A stretch of 64,000 nucleotides of DNA from Macquaria australasica (lineage: Eukaryota; Chordata; Actinopteri; Centrarchiformes; Percichthyidae): positions 553,642-617,641 of the forward strand of contig SEMN01000306.1 of NCBI GenBank assembly GCA_005408345.1, written 5' to 3'. The translations under genes were made by a program, and so were the position numbers. The first letter of the stretch is position 1. The number at the start of each line of letters is the position of its first letter. Under the pieces are notes generated by a model that had not been told where the DNA came from, did no database searches, and saw only the letters and a program-made list of their open reading frames with translations. Below are positions 1 through 11,799 of the stretch, piece by piece.

Positions 1-1150
1 ACTGGTGGGTTTGGCAAACCTCTGATGAAGAGCAGTGCACAGCCGCTTCCAGTAGCTTTTCACTGGCGTCTCCCACGCAGTGGGTAAGATAGTCCCAAAC
101 AGGGCTAGTGTCTGGGCTGCCTGGCAGCAGCAGGCTACGCTGCAGACTTTGTCTTTATAGTACTGTCCCCTGCCAGAATAACAAAAAGCTTGAAGGCTTG
201 AAACCTTCTTCAAAGATAATTAAACACAATCAGCACCAACCAGAACAAGAGAGACACAGATAGCACTGCTGCGAATGTTAGCTAGTTCGGATTTGCTTGA
301 CCCTTTCCATCCACACAAAAGTAGCCATTGCTCAGCTGTTGTATATGCAATGCATGTGTGCATGTTGTGTTTGCACATTTGTCAAGCAAGCAAAACCACC
401 GGCTTTCAGTGAGCAGAACTCATGCTAAAGCACATAAACATACTCACTCCCCACACTGGGCCACTCTGACAGTTGCACTGCATGCTGGTATACAGACACT
501 CTGTCAATTATTAAAGCCACCAAAATGGCTACACTTCTAATGGAAAATATAAACCACAAGAGCAGACCGGACAGCAACACAATTAGAGGCTACACTTTCC
601 TTCAAGCCTCTATTACTCTATGGACATGCATGTAGTCCAAGAATGAAAGTGCATTAGTGTGAAGCAGGGTAATACTCACGCATTCATCAACTCTCTCCTC
701 AGTAAACACAGGCTGAAAATAATGTTCAGTAAAGAGCACAAGCAGTGACTTTCATTTTCACAGTGTACACTGATCAGGCCAATCCTGCAAAGTCACCCTA
801 CTGCTGCAGCAGATGCAGACTAGCTTAGCTAAGATCCAGCAGAGCACAGTAATAAAGCTACAGCACAGCTCTTACTGGACCATCAATCAACACGGAGGGA
901 GACAGGGAAAAAGGAGAGGCGATCTGATATAGCAATTTTTTACTAAAACTTAAACATCAATTATTAACCAGGGTTTTGGTCTAGATTTTCGTGTTCATAT
1001 GTTTGACAATAAGCCCAGCAAAGGGTTTCTTTCACAGTTTCCTCACTGGATTTTGACAAGATTTAGCCCTCATTTGGCTACAAGTTCTGGGTAAAAAGCA
1101 CATGGTGTTAGTTTAACTTCTGAAGGACTATCTGCGTTTAATCAGGTCAA
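1..1150. other. Non-coding DNA, nothing recognised
   Basis: Unique-looking A+T-rich sequence. Short open frames here (for example 328-540) have no motif, no splice context and no coding-like composition. No repeat family was recognised. Confidence 0.5.
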
Positions 1151-1489
1151 ATGCTCAAAATATCTTTCACCATGGGTTTGTCCTTAGTGAGCCAAGCAGC
1201 AGCGATTGAAAGCGTGCCAGACTGCTGCAGCCTAAGTGATCACGCTAATAGTCTGTGTGAACTATTTTTCTCAGAGGCAAGGCAAGCAAAGATCATTGAT
1301 AGAAACGGAAAATCAATATTCACAATCACGTTAATACCATGTGGGAGGAGACTGAAGACTACACACATTAATCTTTATCACTCTCTGTCTACATCAGGCT
1401 CCATTCAGGATGAAGATGCACTGATAGACTCAGTCATAGATCTTTTTTTAAATCATTTTCTTTATGTTAAAAATATATCCTTCTTATGA
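1151..1489 (+). pseudogene. Possible LINE reverse transcriptase C-terminal relic
   Basis: A 112-codon open frame whose middle and end loosely follow the C-terminal pattern of Rex1/CR1-like non-LTR retrotransposon proteins: a 'LSDHANSLCE' segment, then a 'KIID' stretch and a 'LIPCGRRLK' segment that resembles the 'LPSGRR' block common near the end of these ORFs. No RT catalytic motif is present, so at best this is a 3' remnant. Assignment is by pattern only. It could be a chance open frame. Confidence 0.3.
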
Positions 1490-1527
1490 TATAATGAACA
1501 TGTTAGGAAACAGTTGCCTATTTACAC

Positions 1528-2065
1528 ATCCAGCAGACACTGAACATTGGTTTCTGGCCATTGGACGAATGTAAGTCCAATATTCCCTCTCTTTTAGCTC
1601 TGTTTTGGTCTCTACCAACTCCTGAGAAAAACATGTCTCTTTGGTTGCTAAATGCTCCACTATGTTCAGTGCCCTGAGATAACTTTGTTATGATATGGCG
1701 CTATATAAATAAAACTGTTGAATTGTTCACCAGCTAGTCACTAGCTTTGACTGTCTGTCTGTTTTGTGCTGGTTAGGTATTATTCAGTGGGTTTATCAGA
1801 GCTTTTTTGCTGGAAACAGTGTAATGTATATAATATAAAAATACCTGCTCAGCATCAAACAAACAGACACAGTTAGCGACTAGCTGGTGAACATAGCTCT
1901 TTAGCAACATAGCTGCTAAAGAGCCAGACATTTCCCTCAGGAGTTGGTGGAGACCAAAAACAGAGCTAAAAGATGCATACTGGACTTACGTTCATCAGGT
2001 GGCCAGAAACATGGCTCCAAATGAATGCTAATGTTGCACCATATCTGCTGGATGGCAAATGTTTA
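1528..2065. mobile_element. Foldback MITE with about 200-bp inverted arms
   Basis: The left arm (about 1528-1790) is repeated inverted in the right arm (about 1800-2065). Matching landmarks are 'ttttagctctgttttggtc' on the left against 'gaccaaaaacagagctaaaa' on the right, plus the 'accaactcctgag', 'accagctagtc' and 'tttctggcca' blocks. There is no coding capacity, so this is a non-autonomous foldback element. The left arm is split by a 56-bp LINE tail (1668-1723), so the MITE is the older insertion. Outer ends are degraded and no target duplication was identified. Confidence 0.7.
1668..1723 (+). mobile_element. 56-bp L2 LINE 3'-end micro-insertion with TSD
   Basis: The segment 'agtgccctgagataacttt' through 'ataaaactgttgaat' is the extreme 3' end of the L2 family that also occurs at 38252-40478 and 60998-64000. 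It is bounded by the direct repeat 'tgttc' (1663-1667 and 1724-1728). The inverted partner arm of the host MITE lacks it, which gives an internal empty-site control. Confidence 0.8.
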
Positions 2066-4259
2066 ATAACAAGTTCGCATATCAACATAAAAGGTGATAA
2101 TAAGTCAGGGTTCCCAGTCTTTTTTAGAGATCGTTTTCCAGGACTTTTCCAGGACATTTTCAGTGATGACTTAGACCTTTAACTTATCTATGGAATCTCT
2201 TACATGCTTAGAAATTATGACAAATTGATCATAGAATAATGCAAACACACCTGCAGATATATAGCACCTAAGCAACCAAGTTACAATGATGGTTTGGGCA
2301 ACTCTTACCTCAGTTTTCTTTTTTTCTCTGTCCTGTCTCTTTCTCTAAAAAATAAATGTAGGCTAAGTAAAAAACAAAGAGCCAGCAAAAGTATCTGGCA
2401 CCTGCCTTACTCAAAAAAAAAAAGAAAGAAAAAATGTTGTGTTAAGAAGTGTTAAGATTTCAGTATACAGGCATAACTTTAAGATGTTTTAGATGCACTA
2501 CTTTTACTACTATCTCCTCTTACTGTTGTAATGCATTACAATGATGTAATATAGTATTCCATCATTGTATTTTATTTTGTTTCTTTTGGAAAGCCCTTTA
2601 TGCTCTATGCTTGGCAAGTGCTATGTTATGCCACTCATACAGGATAAAACCACTGAGATGGAAATGCTGTTTCCTCCCCTGCAGCGAGAGCAGCCGTGAA
2701 GTTAATGGTGTGATTAGCACCGTAGTCCAGACGAGATAGCTACAAGCTCTGCACTAGAGGAATGAAAAACAACAATCAGGAGACTTTGGAGATTTTGCAG
2801 AAATAAAGAACTGAAATGAACTGTTGCACATAGTCCTATGAGACCACTGCTGGGGTGTTACACTCTTAAGGATCAATAATTCTGTTTGTGGTTATAATTA
2901 TCACAGGAGAAAAAGACAGAATGAGAGATTTTCCCACCACAGGCGTATCTGAGCAAACACCATGCTGTGAAAATGACTGCCAAGTCACCATGGTGACGGT
3001 CAGTCCACCACTTGTGTGGAACGTGAGCAGAAGGAGAGCTGCCATTGGCTGAGGATGCTGAGGAACAAGATGGCCATGCTACAAAGGGCAAAAGTGACCT
3101 GTACCAAAGGACAGTAAAGAACACAGAACTTTGTCTCTGTGGTCAAGGCATGTTGTGTTGCTGCTCTCCTCACTCTTGCATTTCAGACACTGTACAGACT
3201 GTGTGTGGGCTCATAAATAAATAAAGGTTCATATGCATGGAAGGACTACTGAACAGGCCTACAGGGAGCCAAAGGTCAAAATGACTACAAAGAAACTCAA
3301 AACAACCACAAGGCATCTCTTTGAGTCTGGGTGTCTTGCTATGTCTATCTTGAAATGGGATGGGGGGCCTTTTACTGCCCATTGTCTCATAATCCGTCCA
3401 TGTTCATATTAAGAGTGCCTGTTTGTATGTGGTGCACTTTGCTGTATCCAAATGCTTAATTCTGACAATATTTAAGCATTTTTGCGTACAGGAGACATAG
3501 ATCCTCAGTCAAAATGAATCATGTGTTTTTGTGCCAAGGTTATTCAGGAAGATCTGACAGAATATGGAACCAAACTCAGCCCTACACTGTATCCATTCAT
3601 TTCTGACTGTGCATTGGGTTGTTACATTAAGAAATAGGCTTCTAGGCTTTTATTTTAAAGAAAAATTGTAGAACATTCAATGAACACTGAGCTAACCTGA
3701 TACAGCCTTCTGGAAATTGGTTAAAGCTTTGATATCATTAGAGTAATTCAATGCAACATTTGAAAGCCATACAAAAAAGAGCTGTGCCTCTGTTATCTGT
3801 CAGGTGGGACGTGCGTTTCTGAAAAACAGAAATGCTGCAAGGTCAAACAGCAGCGCCAGGCAACCTGTCACGACTTTGCTTGCCTACAAACATGGATGTC
3901 ACTTCCTTTAGGTCTAAGACACACTGATCTGCCTCTCCATTCAGAGCCAGGGAAGCAGTGGGGGACGTTTCTACTCACTAAAAAAGTGCGATAAATATCT
4001 AGGCTGTTATGATGCTGACACCGGTGGACAACATGTATCTGACGCCCACAGGCCCCGGGGAGTTACACGCTCAAACATGGGCGCACAGGATGACAAGACG
4101 CGCAAACATCTGCCGGAGCGCACTGCGCAGCATCCCTCCATCAGCTGCACCAAAATAAACAGACACAGCAGGAAATAGCCTGAGCCTTGCGGAATACGCA
4201 CGGCTTCAAATGAACACCAAGCTCCACGCATTTCCTGCACGGTTACTCTATTCATGTAT
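2066..4259. other. Non-coding DNA, nothing recognised
   Basis: A+T-rich sequence with an A-rich tract near 2413-2433. Short open frames (for example 2873-3124 and 3170-3382, minus) show no domain. Exons of a minus-strand gene starting near 4.4 kb could lie here, but no convincing acceptor and open-frame combination was seen. Confidence 0.4.
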
Positions 4260-4640
4260 TATTTCTAGTCCTTGATGCGCACCACTCTCTCCACTCCACA
4301 GGCGCATCCTCCGCAAAATGACAGGTCTGCCGCGGCCAAATGGCACTGATGATTTCAGTGACAAGCCCAGGCCTCACTTACCTGTGCTCCCTTTCCCGTA
4401 GCGCTGTTAGTCCTTTCGCGGCTCCATTGCCCCGGTTTTCATTGTTTCCCTGCAGTTCTTCACCAAGAGCTCCGCTGGACGGAGCGGTGATCCTGGCTCA
4501 CACACCCGGGGAGGAGGGGAGGAGAAGAGAGGGGGGGCTGGGCCAGGGGGGTGCAGGAGGTGCGCTGGATGGCTGCCGCGTGAGGGTAGGCACAAGGGTA
4601 TATGGATGGAAGCATCTGCGTCACGTTACGTCGGATTTTT
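4260..4640. promoter_or_regulatory. CpG-rich island, likely promoter or first-exon region
   Basis: A local jump in G+C and CpG (CCGCGGCC, CGCGG, CCGCGTGAGG, TGACGCAG) in an otherwise A+T-rich neighbourhood. It also holds G-rich runs near 4511-4560 and a CRE-like TGACGC on the minus strand near 4620. Together with the consensus splice donor at 4376-4381 this fits a CpG-island promoter with a mostly untranslated first exon transcribed leftward. Which gene it serves cannot be told from the window. Confidence 0.5.
4376..4600 (-). other. Candidate 5' untranslated first exon with consensus donor
   Basis: On the minus strand the CpG-rich segment ends with CAG|GTAAGT (exon end at 4382, donor 4381-4376), a perfect consensus splice donor. 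ATGs upstream of it open only short frames, such as ATGGAGCCGCGAAAGGACTAA, so the exon would be 5' untranslated. The start near 4600 is a guess from where CpG density falls. The downstream exons are not identified. Confidence 0.4.
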
Positions 4641-4713
4641 TTTAAAGGGAAACACCACTCAGTTTGTTATAGTAAGGCTCCTTTAGCCTATACAGGTCTA
4701 CTGCAGTAATTAC

Positions 4714-5174
4714 CCCAAGGGGTACTTCTGCAGTTACCAGGAGGTACGTGGAACACTGTGAAGCTCAGCTAATTTGAAAAAAATAAAAATTATGATTTGA
4801 TAATATATATCTACATATTTGTGTTTAGGAGAAAAATCAACACACAAGTAAGATTACAAATTTGTGTGATGCTGATCTTTATATTTATTAGTAACCTACC
4901 AACTACGGAAGTCTGACTGCACAAGACATGCCTCAGTTTCCCACCAACCTGAGTCTGTAAGTTGATTAAGACTGCAGGAAGACTAGTAAGAAAAAGGACA
5001 ACAAAAAGCTCAAAGTAAAGATACTGTAAATGGTTGAAACAACCAGTTTCTGCCACTCCAAATGGCAGTAGTACAAAGCCATTCCTTCTATCAAAGGGGT
5101 ATGATAAAGGGGCATTTAGGCCCATCTGACAGGGCTGTGGGGTTACGTTGGACGAAAAAAGTTGGGAACCACTG
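4714..5174. mobile_element. hAT-type MITE remnant
   Basis: The right end 'aaaagttgggaaccactg' (5157-5174) has the inverted form of a common hAT MITE terminus (cagtggttcccaac). Near 4714-4750 a 'ccccaaggggtacttctgcag' tract resembles the subterminal part of the same families. The left terminus is decayed, so the extent is approximate. Confidence 0.4.
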
Positions 5175-6068
5175 GTCCATAGCTCAGTTCAACAGGGCTC
5201 TGCCTCTGTAATGTAAGTTTTCTCTTCTCTTCACTGTCACACGGTGGGAGAAGTGGCTGTTGTCATTGTAGGGATGAAGTGGGTCAGGATCAACCCACTT
5301 CCATCTTTTATGAAGATCTTTGAAGTAACTAAATGAACACTGCAAACACAGTAAAACTGTATAATAAGAGTACAAAACACATGCTTAAGTAACGCTTAAC
5401 TCAGCATGGTGATTTAAAGCCTGAATAATGCAGGGTGTTAGATGAATTCCTCTCGCTCACCAATAACAAATGATAAGAAATGAAATGAAAAGTCCCTATG
5501 ACTATGTGATTAGTTAGGCCTAACGCTTGTTATGTTAATTCACAGTTATTTCACACATTCATTTCTGGTGGAAATTTCCAGTTGAATAGAAAAGGACATT
5601 TTAGCCTCTCTGAAAGCAGTACCTGTTTCAAGTAAAAGTCAAACTACAGATGTATTATCAGCATAATGTACTTAAAGTGTCCATGGTAAAAGTACTCATA
5701 ATGCAAAATGACCCCTCTAGAGTGCTGTATTAGTATATATATTATTTTATTGTATAACCATAAATGATGCATTAACATGTAAGTCTGGTCATGGAGCTAA
5801 TTTTGACTATTTTATATATTGTTGGATTGTTTAATATATGACAATGCATCATATTTTCTTAAATGATCATATATTTTACATGAAAAATCGTAATAATTAG
5901 TAACTACAGCTGTCAGATAAATGTAGTGTAGTAAAAAGTACAATACTCTATTGTAGAAAACTCTAAATGGACGTATCTGTGAATATAAGTTTCTTTTATT
6001 GTATACACACAGAGGACAGTCTCTAAAAATGAGCAGTTTCTGTCCCTCAGGAATTATATATAAACAAT

Positions 6069-6071
<3 letters not shown>
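5175..6071. other. A+T-rich non-coding DNA
   Basis: No gene, RNA or recognised repeat. Composition becomes strongly A+T-rich toward the (TA)n tract. Confidence 0.5.

Positions 6072-6133
<62 letters not shown>
6072..6133. repeat. (TA)n microsatellite
   Basis: About 31 uninterrupted TA dinucleotides, a self-complementary tract able to extrude a cruciform. Confidence 0.95.
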
Positions 6134-6136
<3 letters not shown>

Positions 6137-6184
6137 TAACCTACATTCCTATCGATTCAAGCTACCCTATTTAATAAAATAATC

Positions 6185-6745
6185 ATTCACATTTGCAGCC
6201 ATCAAAAATAGCTCTGTAAACCATTATTTTAAAAACCGAATTACACATTTTTAAATTCATATTAGCATTATTCGATAATTTGACCCCAACAATAGAAATA
6301 CGTCTCCTTTTAATCCCTTTTTTTATAGCTTTTTTTTATAGCTCTTCCATATTGAAAACAACATTTGTACACAGTCTGGGAGTGTCTTTGATTTAGCTCT
6401 GAACATTATTTGCATTATTTTACAATATACCAAATCCTTAAATTTCAAAACATGAGAATTTATGAACAGTGGATTAGTGTGATCATAATAACTGGCCTTA
6501 TCAATAATCGTTTTTGCAGTGAAACTATTGAATTTATACTTGTTTTAAAAGTCAACCCCCACAATAAATAAATTATATACAAGGCCTTGTGATTTAATTT
6601 ATCCCTAGATTTATACAGAATTGCTACTGACTTTGAATTCTGATATAGTCAATATGTTGTTTCCATGTTAGTTTATGATCAGTCACAACCCCTAGGAATT
6701 TTGGCTCAAAACCTCTTTCAATTGCATTGACTGTAATGCTAAACC
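6185..6745 (-). pseudogene. Non-LTR retrotransposon RT C-terminal relic
   Basis: Translating the minus strand in shifting frames gives a familiar non-LTR C-terminal series. First is 'FLGVVTDHKLTWKQHIDYI' (about 6740-6630), the post-catalytic 'FLG..D.KL.W..H' block. Then come 'INSIVSLQKR', 'NPLFINSHVLKFKDLV' and, near 6230-6290, 'ISIVGVKLSNNANMNLK', which resembles the terminal 'VGVKLWN' block. Frameshifts and stops interrupt it and the catalytic YADD region is missing. It is a dead 3' fragment, probably of a CR1/L2-type element. Confidence 0.6.
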
Positions 6746-7188
6746 TTCACCAGCAGAGGACACCACATCTTTACTTTCTCCAAAATGATCTGCATCATGT
6801 CCATTTTATCAACTTTGACTGAGACACATATCTTTAAATAAATAAACAAATAATTAATTAATTAAAGAAAATATGGAGTGAGTTTTAAGTTAGCATTAAC
6901 ATCTGCTGTTGTTGATCGTCTTGACCCCCTCCACTTTGCATATAAAAACTAAACATCATGTGCTGATGTTGCAACTTTAACCTTAGTTAACACTGTAGCC
7001 AGACATGTTCAGCAGTCTACACAGCATGCTAGAATCTTATTTAGGGATTTTAGTTCCCCTTTTAATTGTATGAAAATACACATCTTTTGAAAAGGCTGTT
7101 GGATTTAAGTCGAAATGCTTGTCTTATTTTGTGGATAAGAGAAACGTGTCTGTAAAAGGTGGGGTGTCAGAGATGATCTGAAGACATA

Positions 7189-7895
7189 GTGCACCACGAG
7201 TTACCATTTTTATCCCCTTTGTTGTTTTCTAGCAGCACACACGACACTCCTGATAAACTGACACCATTGACAACCACTAGATCTGCTGAAGAAACGGTCA
7301 GTAGTTTTAAACATCTTGGAAACCTGATTGATGGCCACCTTAACTGCACAGAGAATACTGACTACATTGTTAAGAAAGCCACACAGATATTGTATCTGCT
7401 CAGGAAGTTAAATGATTTTTAAAAACAAACTCTGGAAATGGAGTAGAAGAATCTGGTGGAAAGTATTTTATTCTTCAACTTGGTCGTGTGGTATGGAAAT
7501 CTGAATGTCAGGAATGAACTGAAATTGCATTATTGGAAAGCTTCAGATGCAACCAAGTGACAAATATTAATTAAATATAAATTGGAAAGCTTTCCAGATC
7601 CTTCCCACCCTTTGCACTATTTGCACTTTGAGCATTTACCCTCAGGGAGGCACTATAGACAAATAAGAGTAAGTAGTTCTTGCCAAATGCAATTGTTGAT
7701 GTTGAATGCACTCCCATTTTATTTGATTTACTTTGTTTTTATTTTGACTGTATTTATGCATTTTAAATCATGTTTTTTGTTCATACTGTGTCCCTGCCGT
7801 TTGTCTTTATCTGTTTCCTGTATTGTTTTAAACACTATCAGGTGAAGCCAAAAGCAATTTTCCACAATGTGAACAATAAAGTTCCTAACTAACGA
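7189..7895 (+). pseudogene. Rex1-like LINE 3' fragment
   Basis: The frame 7189-7422 encodes 'FKHLGNLIDGHLNCTENTDYI' followed by 'KKATQILYLLRKLNDF', the typical segment after the RT domain in Rex1/CR1-like fish LINEs. After a stop, other frames continue with 'HYLHFEHLPSGRHYRQIR' (about 7612-7665), the family's 'LPSGRRYR' block. The 3' end is at 'aacaataaagttcctaactaac' (about 7872-7893), with a poly(A)-signal-like AATAAA. Several stops make it inactive. Confidence 0.6.
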
Positions 7896-8004
7896 CCATT
7901 TCTATTGTAGTCCATACTCCAGGAATTTGAAGTGGCAGCATAGGCTTCATGTTATTACACTTCTTGAGTTGTACTCAGTTAATACAAGATGAAATTAGAA
8001 AGTC

Positions 8005-8312
8005 CATCCAGCCATTATCTATACCTGCGGTGCTTATCCTTTAGAGGGTCGGGTGGGCTGTAGCTGATCCCAGCTAACACTGGGCGAGAGGTGGGGTACA
8101 CCCTGGACAGGTTGCCAGTCAATCACATAGACCTACGGGAAATTTAGAGCTATCAATTAAACTAACCTGCATGTCTTTGGATTGTGAGAGAAAGCAAACG
8201 GAGAGAACCCACGCAGGCACTGGGGAGAAAACTCCCCACAGAAAGGCTCCAGCCGACTGGTGGGTTCTAACCCACAACCCTCTTGCTGTGAGGCGACAGT
8301 GCTAACCACCCT
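8005..8312. repeat. Dispersed teleost repeat (PCR-homology-type block)
   Basis: The series 'ccatccagccattatctata', 'gcttatcctttagagggtcg', 'ctgatcccagctaacactgg', 'gggtacaccctggacaggt' and 'aacctgcatgtctttggatt' matches a very abundant interspersed repeat of teleost genomes, usually part of LINE-related families. No open frame remains. The parent element is not named with certainty. Confidence 0.7.
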
Positions 8313-9261
8313 AAAATTAATTTAGAAATCAGAAAGTACACAAACAAATTGGATTTCCTAAAATGAATTATAATGAACCACAACCAATACTGGAAAAAAT
8401 GCTTCGTATTTCAGGCAAAACAGTCATATGATTCGTATGTAAAGGCATAAATGGGATTCTAAATATATTAAGTTAAGACTGGAAAACGCAGCTAACATCT
8501 TTCTGAAATAGCCTGTTTTAAATCATACTTTTTTACATCATCTCTTGCTGAGGTATATTGGTTTTATGATTACACTGTGATGGTCGTCAACGCTGTTTTG
8601 CATCTGATTTTCAAATGTACTTTCAGGGTTACCTGTCTGCTGTCTGGCAAACTCGGGGGAAACAGTCACTGAAAGCAAAATGTGCAAATAAGCTTCTATT
8701 TCAAACATGATAAATATGACTCATTAACAACTCTGAAGCAGAAGTGTTAGTTCTGGTAGAGCAGTCACTCAGCAATCAGGTTCAGCTAACAAGTTGCAAT
8801 AAAATCAATGAGATGATTTTTACACCCTGACAAGCTTTCACTCTCACTCATTATGCTGCCTGCTTTGCTACTCCCTGTTGTGTTCTTACTGCACTACGCT
8901 GATGGCATATCTGGTTTTATGTATCACTTTTCTCAATAATATGTATCTGTAGGATTCTGTTCAGTAGCCTTTGGGTATATTGCGCTCCCCAAATACATGC
9001 ACTGCTGCTTGGATCATTGGGAATCACCCTGAGAGTTTCCATCAAATAAATGTACACAAGCTTTTATGCAATAAATGGTCCTATATTCTCTGACAGAAAA
9101 CTGACTTTTTGGTGGAGACACTTGTGCTACAGTGTCAAAATGAAGCAGAGAATAAAGGATGTCATAAATATTTAATCTGCCAAGGGGTAAGGAAAGATGA
9201 CAACAGAACAATACTGTATTTGTTTATACAGGGCACCTAACAAAAACATGGGAAATACAAT
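8313..9261. other. Non-coding DNA, nothing recognised
   Basis: A+T-rich sequence without recognised repeats. The open frame 9014-9211 (minus) has no supporting feature. Confidence 0.5.
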
Positions 9262-9365
9262 TTAAAGAGTCGGTCTAGACCTGCTCTATTCGAAAAAGTG
9301 CCCTGAGATAACTTTGTTATGATATGGCGCTATATAAATAAAACTGAATTGAATTGAATTGAATT
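9262..9365 (+). mobile_element. L2 LINE 3'-end fragment
   Basis: About 100 bp identical in layout to the 3' terminus of the L2 copies at 38252 and 60998: 'aaagagtcggtctagacctg', 'ataactttgttatgatatgg', 'cgctatataaataaaact', then a (GAATT)4 tail. It is severely 5'-truncated. Confidence 0.85.
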
Positions 9366-9769
9366 TTTTTTTAACATCAGCTGCCATTATGTTACACAAC
9401 TCAAAATAATCATATTTCTGACAATGTGCTTTATTTGTTTTGTCTCACAAAAAGACCAAAACCAACTGTCACTGTGCTTTTAAATGAATCTTTGTACAAC
9501 TATTTTTTCCATTTCCCTTTCTTCTGTTTGTGAATTGTTGCTGACATGTGGCAGCTTATTTTTCGGACTGAAGTAAATGTCATATTAAGTAAAAACACTG
9601 TCAATCAAATGTTTTTAGGTAGAAGCCTGTGGCTCCTGCTGGACAGCACAGTGGACCATACCAGAAGGAGCACATAAGCCACTTCAGACACCACTGTTGG
9701 AGGTTTGTTACAGCTGTACGTCAACAATTACCGGCCCCCCTTTAATACTGGAACAAACTAAAAAACATG

Positions 9770-9882
9770 TTTATTCTCGTCTTTATCACTTGGCACTACA
9801 GTTTTTGTGGACATCAGCCTCCTCTGCCCCTTGTAAGAGAGTCTTCTCCAAACACGGTGAAGACGCTTCTGTTTCTAAATAA
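9770..9882 (+). pseudogene. hAT transposase C-terminal dimerisation-domain relic
   Basis: The last 40 or so codons of the frame 9697-9882 read 'RLYHLALQFLWTSASSAPC' then 'KRVFSKHGEDASVSK' and a stop. This follows the hAT dimerisation-domain pattern (leucine-rich helix, then 'xxSSxPxERVFS'). The usual Glu of 'ERVF' is Lys here. No catalytic part is found upstream, so it is an isolated end fragment of a transposase or a transposase-derived gene. Confidence 0.6.
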
Positions 9883-11799
9883 ACACTGAACACTGTGTTA
9901 AATGAGGCTTTGTGTAATGAATCTTTTGGCAATACAATTGGCTGCAAAGCCTCATTGCTTCAGGAAAGCCTTGTATTGCCATCATTACCGGCAACATATT
10001 ATTTGTTCTGCTGGTGAGGCTAAAGCAGCACTGCACCACTTTTCAATTGTATTGTGGAGCCCAGAGCATCTTAGGTTATAGCTGTGGCCCAAAACCATAT
10101 ACACTAATTCTATACAGAATACACTACTTACTAATCATTATAATATTCTGTTTTAGCAGTTAGTATACAAAAATATCAACTTAACTGCTTTAAACTAACA
10201 GGATGTGATACAATACGTGCTTCTTACCAAACTACAACTTTGGAAGGTTAAATTGCAAGTTAAACTTCCCAAACAGAGAGCAAAATGTCTCTTTAGATTT
10301 ACTACGTATTTTTGTTTTCCATGATCTTTCTGGAGCTGTTTCATCACCACCCACAATTTATTCCTTCCAGCTGTGAGCAGCACTGTGGGAGAAAAGCATC
10401 CATCAACAGCACACTCAAAAGTCCACCATATTTAGTATGGATTCTGTCTGGTTTGAGTATACTTCATTTTGCCACTTTTCCAGTGTGAACACACTATATC
10501 TTAAAAACATGCTTAGAATAAGTATGTAGTACGGAGTTGGCAAACGCTGCAAGCAGGGTTGCCAACCTTCAACTACCAGCTGGAGTGAGATTCTGTTGGT
10601 TTTCTTGTTTGTTTGTGTTTTTGGTGGTGGTGGAGATGCAAATTTGCAAATGACCTCCCTGTGGACAATTTCATACAGACTGTTTCTAACTAATGTACTA
10701 CTTAGAATATATTAAACCAAAGGGTAATTCAGTTGACTGAGAGAAAGCAGCAATAATCTCCTTCATTTCCTCTTCGGGTCAGTGTCAGTCACGTATTTTT
10801 GACATGTCTTTATTACAGCACTCTCCCCTTCTTGTTTCATCTTTTTCTGATATGATGTTGCATCAGCCTGCTGTGGGTGTGTGCATTCAAGCCGGCATGT
10901 CTGACATCAACACCCAAGGTTAACTTTCATCCCTGCACACCTTTTAGATGCATCCCACCATGTGATGGCAGGATTCAATTTCATGGCTGATGTGTGTTGG
11001 ATAGGAGTCTGAGGAACAACTCTGATCTTACCTCTGTGTATGGGGGTTAAAGAGGCTATCAGAGGCGTGATGGAAATAGGAAAACCATTACGACAGATGG
11101 ACACAGGTTCCCCTACACCAAGTGTCCATTAACTTTTTCATTCAACTTCCGTAGGTAGTCCTAAGTGGCCTTAAGGGGCTACCTCAGGGCTGTGACAGCA
11201 TGAAAGCAACAACGTCTAGTTTCACTTCTTTAAACTATTTTTCCACTTTTCTCTCTTTTTTGTTCTCGCTGGCTTTATTGTTGCTGAAATGCCTTCAGAA
11301 TACAACCCGGATATCTGTTCTGTTGAATGACAGTCTTTCGTGCTTAGAGGCATTCATTTACAGAGATCAGATGTACCCTGACTTACACGGGAACAACAAA
11401 ACGTGATTTAGAACAAAAGCTGGAGAAAGAGTCCAGGGATCAGTAGGCACCCAAATGTCTTCACAACAAAAACTTCAGGCATTTATTGAAGAAAGGACAT
11501 CTGACAAAATCTGAGCCTTCATGTGGGAATGTGCTCATTTCTGATGGAGTTCCAACCTGAGCACATCTGTATATCTCATATTTTGGACAACTACATCAAT
11601 TTACGGGGAATATAGATGTTCTTTACAGCAAAGCCCTCTTTCCCTTAACATGTACGTGCCACTTTTGATAAAGTAAAAATTTCAAATCTGTAAATTTAAC
11701 ATTAGTTAAGACCCCTTCATGACTCCAACCAGGAACAGGTAAACCAGTGGATATCTTTAATTTTTCATTCAATAAAATATTAATATGGGTCTCAAAGAA
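9883..11799. other. Non-coding DNA with possible decayed MITE
   Basis: The stretch 10085-10530 carries scattered 'atacacta', 'agtatac' and 'agtatgtagta' motifs seen in fish MITEs, but inverted ends could not be matched. Nothing else is recognised. Confidence 0.35.

Noticed and set aside
4407..4645. Coding exon in the CpG-rich segment (frames on both strands)
   Set aside because: Proline/glycine-rich frames follow from the G+C-rich composition. No conserved start or domain.
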